A DNA stretch of 64,000 nt. Source: Vibrio albus. Its GTDB lineage: Bacteria > Pseudomonadota > Gammaproteobacteria > Enterobacterales > Vibrionaceae. The notes beneath the pieces were generated by a model, which saw only the letters and a list, made by a program, of their open reading frames with translations, did no database searches and had not been told where the DNA came from. This document shows positions 62,751 through 64,000 of the stretch, piece by piece; position 1 is the stretch's first letter; the number at the start of each line of letters is the position of its first letter. Both the position numbers and the translations under genes were made by a program. The stretch lies in the NCBI RefSeq assembly GCF_003144035.1, contig NZ_QFWT01000006.1, positions 62,001 through 126,000 on the forward strand. The letters are read 5' to 3'.

Positions 62751-63491
62751 ATGTCGTCAACGGAACAAACTCAGCCACTGATCAGTCATCTGCTGGAACT
62801 GCGCAACCGACTGCTTAAGGCCATTGTGGCGATTATTGTCGTATTCCTTGGGTTGATCTATTTTGCCAACGATATCTATGAGTTTGTCTCAGCCCCTCTG
62901 GTAGAAAGGTTGCCTGAAGGGGCAACAATGATCGCAACCAATGTGGCATCCCCTTTCTTTACTCCGCTGAAGCTTACGCTGGTCACCTCCATTTTTATTG
63001 CGGTTCCGGTCATTTTGTATCAGGTATGGGCATTTGTGGCCCCCGGCCTGTATAAGCATGAGCGCCGGCTGATCCTGCCGCTGCTGTTTTCCAGTTCACT
63101 GCTGTTTTACTGCGGTGTCGCGTTTGCTTATTTTGTGGTGTTCCCGCTGGTATTCAGTTTCTTTACCGCTATTTCTCTCGGTGGGGTGGAGTTTGCTACC
63201 GATATCACCAGCTATCTGGATTTTGTACTGGCGCTGTTTCTCGCGTTCGGGATTGCCTTTGAGGTGCCGGTGGCCATTATTCTGCTCTGCTGGACTGGCG
63301 CGACCGATCCACAAAGCCTGGCAGCGAAACGCCCGTATATTATTGTCGGAGCATTTGTCGTCGGCATGATGCTGACTCCGCCGGATATGATTTCGCAGAC
63401 CCTGCTGGCTATTCCTATGTGCCTGCTGTTCGAGGTCGGGCTGTTCTTTTCCCGCTTTTATGTCCGTAAGGAAGGAGAAGCAGAAGAGTAG
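62751..63491 (+). CDS. tatC: Twin-arginine translocase subunit TatC
   Basis: TatC, 246 residues, six membrane helices, recognises the twin-arginine signal peptide. The N-terminal motif [20 protein letters not shown] and the conserved glutamate-containing [17 protein letters not shown] segment ([20 protein letters not shown]) are present. Last gene of tatABC, convergent with a TatD-family gene. Confidence 0.97.
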   Translation: MSSTEQTQPLISHLLELRNRLLKAIVAIIVVFLGLIYFANDIYEFVSAPLVERLPEGATMIATNVASPFFTPLKLTLVTSIFIAVPVILYQVWAFVAPGLYKHERRLILPLLFSSSLLFYCGVAFAYFVVFPLVFSFFTAISLGGVEFATDITSYLDFVLALFLAFGIAFEVPVAIILLCWTGATDPQSLAAKRPYIIVGAFVVGMMLTPPDMISQTLLAIPMCLLFEVGLFFSRFYVRKEGEAEE

Positions 63492-63514
63492 AAGTCTGAT
63501 TCTCCCGTTTCGCT

Positions 63515-64000
63515 TTACACTCTGAACAACGTCTTCGCGTTCTCAGTGGTCACCCTATCCACCTCTTCCGGACTGATCTTTTTTAGCTCTGCAATCCGTT
63601 GTTGTACCAGTGCGGTGTAGGCCGGTTCATTACGTTTACCGCGGTGTGGGGCCGGAGTCAGATACGGGCAGTCGGTTTCCAGGATGATGGTCTGCATATC
63701 CAGATGAGGGAGCACCTTATCCATACCGCCATTTTTAAAGGTGGTGACACCACCCAGTCCCAGATGAAAACCCAGATCGGTAATCGCTTTCGCTTCTTCC
63801 ACACTGCCGCCAAAACAGTGGAAGACACCTTTTAACTGTCCGTTCTGTTCTTGACGGATCAGCGGCAGGGTCTGTTCGATAGAATCCCGGGTATGGATCA
63901 CGACCGGTAAATCCATCTCTTTGGCCCAGTTCAGTTGGGTAATAAATGCTTCTTTTTGTTGTTCGAAATAGGTTTTATCCCAGTACAGGTCGATACCGAT
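63515..64000 (-). CDS. TatD-family metal-dependent hydrolase (5' end outside window)
   Basis: C-terminal part (about 160 residues) of a TatD-family nuclease with TIM-barrel metal ligands: the helix start IGIDLYWDKTYFEQQKEAF, the histidine in PVVIHTRDS, GVFHCFGGSVEEA, ILETDCPYLTPAPHRGKRNE. The frame is open through position 64000, so an apparent start inside (63916) is not the true start. The GIDLYWDK and PHRGKRNEP wording differs from E. coli TatD and resembles the YcfH-like/Bacteroidetes branch of the family. It is convergent with tatC. Confidence 0.88.
   Translation of the reverse strand: MGIDLYWDKTYFEQQKEAFITQLNWAKEMDLPVVIHTRDSIEQTLPLIRQEQNGQLKGVFHCFGGSVEEAKAITDLGFHLGLGGVTTFKNGGMDKVLPHLDMQTIILETDCPYLTPAPHRGKRNEPAYTALVQQRIAELKKISPEEVDRVTTENAKTLFRV

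Overview
The window looks like a main-chromosome segment of a Vibrionaceae bacterium (Vibrio or a close relative). The clues are the uspA/ferritin/uspB cluster, a ubiE-ubiJ-ubiB-tatABC block, and above all a complete lateral (swarming-type) flagellar gene set organised like the laf system of Vibrio parahaemolyticus. The species cannot be fixed from the sequence alone. No rRNA, tRNA, CRISPR array, insertion sequence or integrase was seen.

Layout. (1) 1-2817: backbone genes uspA (cut by the window edge), ftnA, uspB and a YhiN-type flavoprotein preceded by a small palindromic repeat. (2) 2832-13079: a dense signalling cluster holding a REC-EAL c-di-GMP phosphodiesterase, a 162-aa protein with a HisKA domain but no ATPase domain, two large hybrid histidine kinases (one with a fused periplasmic YfiR domain), a single-domain receiver, and a TonB-dependent receptor divergent from the YfiR kinase. 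(3) 13113-48956: about 36 kb encoding one lateral flagellum. It runs as a flgA-flgM-flgN-lytic transglycosylase operon, a divergent flgBCDEFGHIJKL operon plus one extra gene, the lafA flagellin gene, lafBCDEFSTU plus a small membrane protein, an export/switch operon (fliM-N-P-Q-R-flhB-flhA plus a degenerate EAL gene), and motY-lafK-fliEFGHIJ. Sigma-54 type sites precede flgB and lafB, and a sigma-28-like site precedes lafA. This fits a LafK (sigma-54) then LafS (sigma-28) hierarchy. (4) 48997-52109: two tandem, nearly identical ptsG genes with different leaders. (5) 52636-56170: a two-component system followed by a solitary sugar-binding periplasmic protein with no ABC permease or ATPase. (6) 56154-64000: an EamA transporter, an inverted-repeat element, rmuC, ubiE-ubiJ-ubiB, tatABC and a partial tatD-family gene.

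How the parts may work together. The left and right ends are genes that, from memory of other vibrios, sit close to each other. The roughly 53 kb between them would then be accessory material: envelope and nutrient sensing (TonB receptor, YfiR kinase, phosphorelay, EAL), a surface-motility motor, and a glucose uptake and sensing module. The c-di-GMP phosphodiesterase beside a swarming motor suggests, but does not prove, that the signalling cluster controls the swim/swarm/biofilm decision. The most novel-looking items are the TonB receptor-YfiR kinase-phosphorelay-EAL cluster, the catalytically dead EAL gene overlapping flhA, the HisKA-only mini-protein, and the orphan sugar-binding protein with its two-component system beside the twin ptsG genes.
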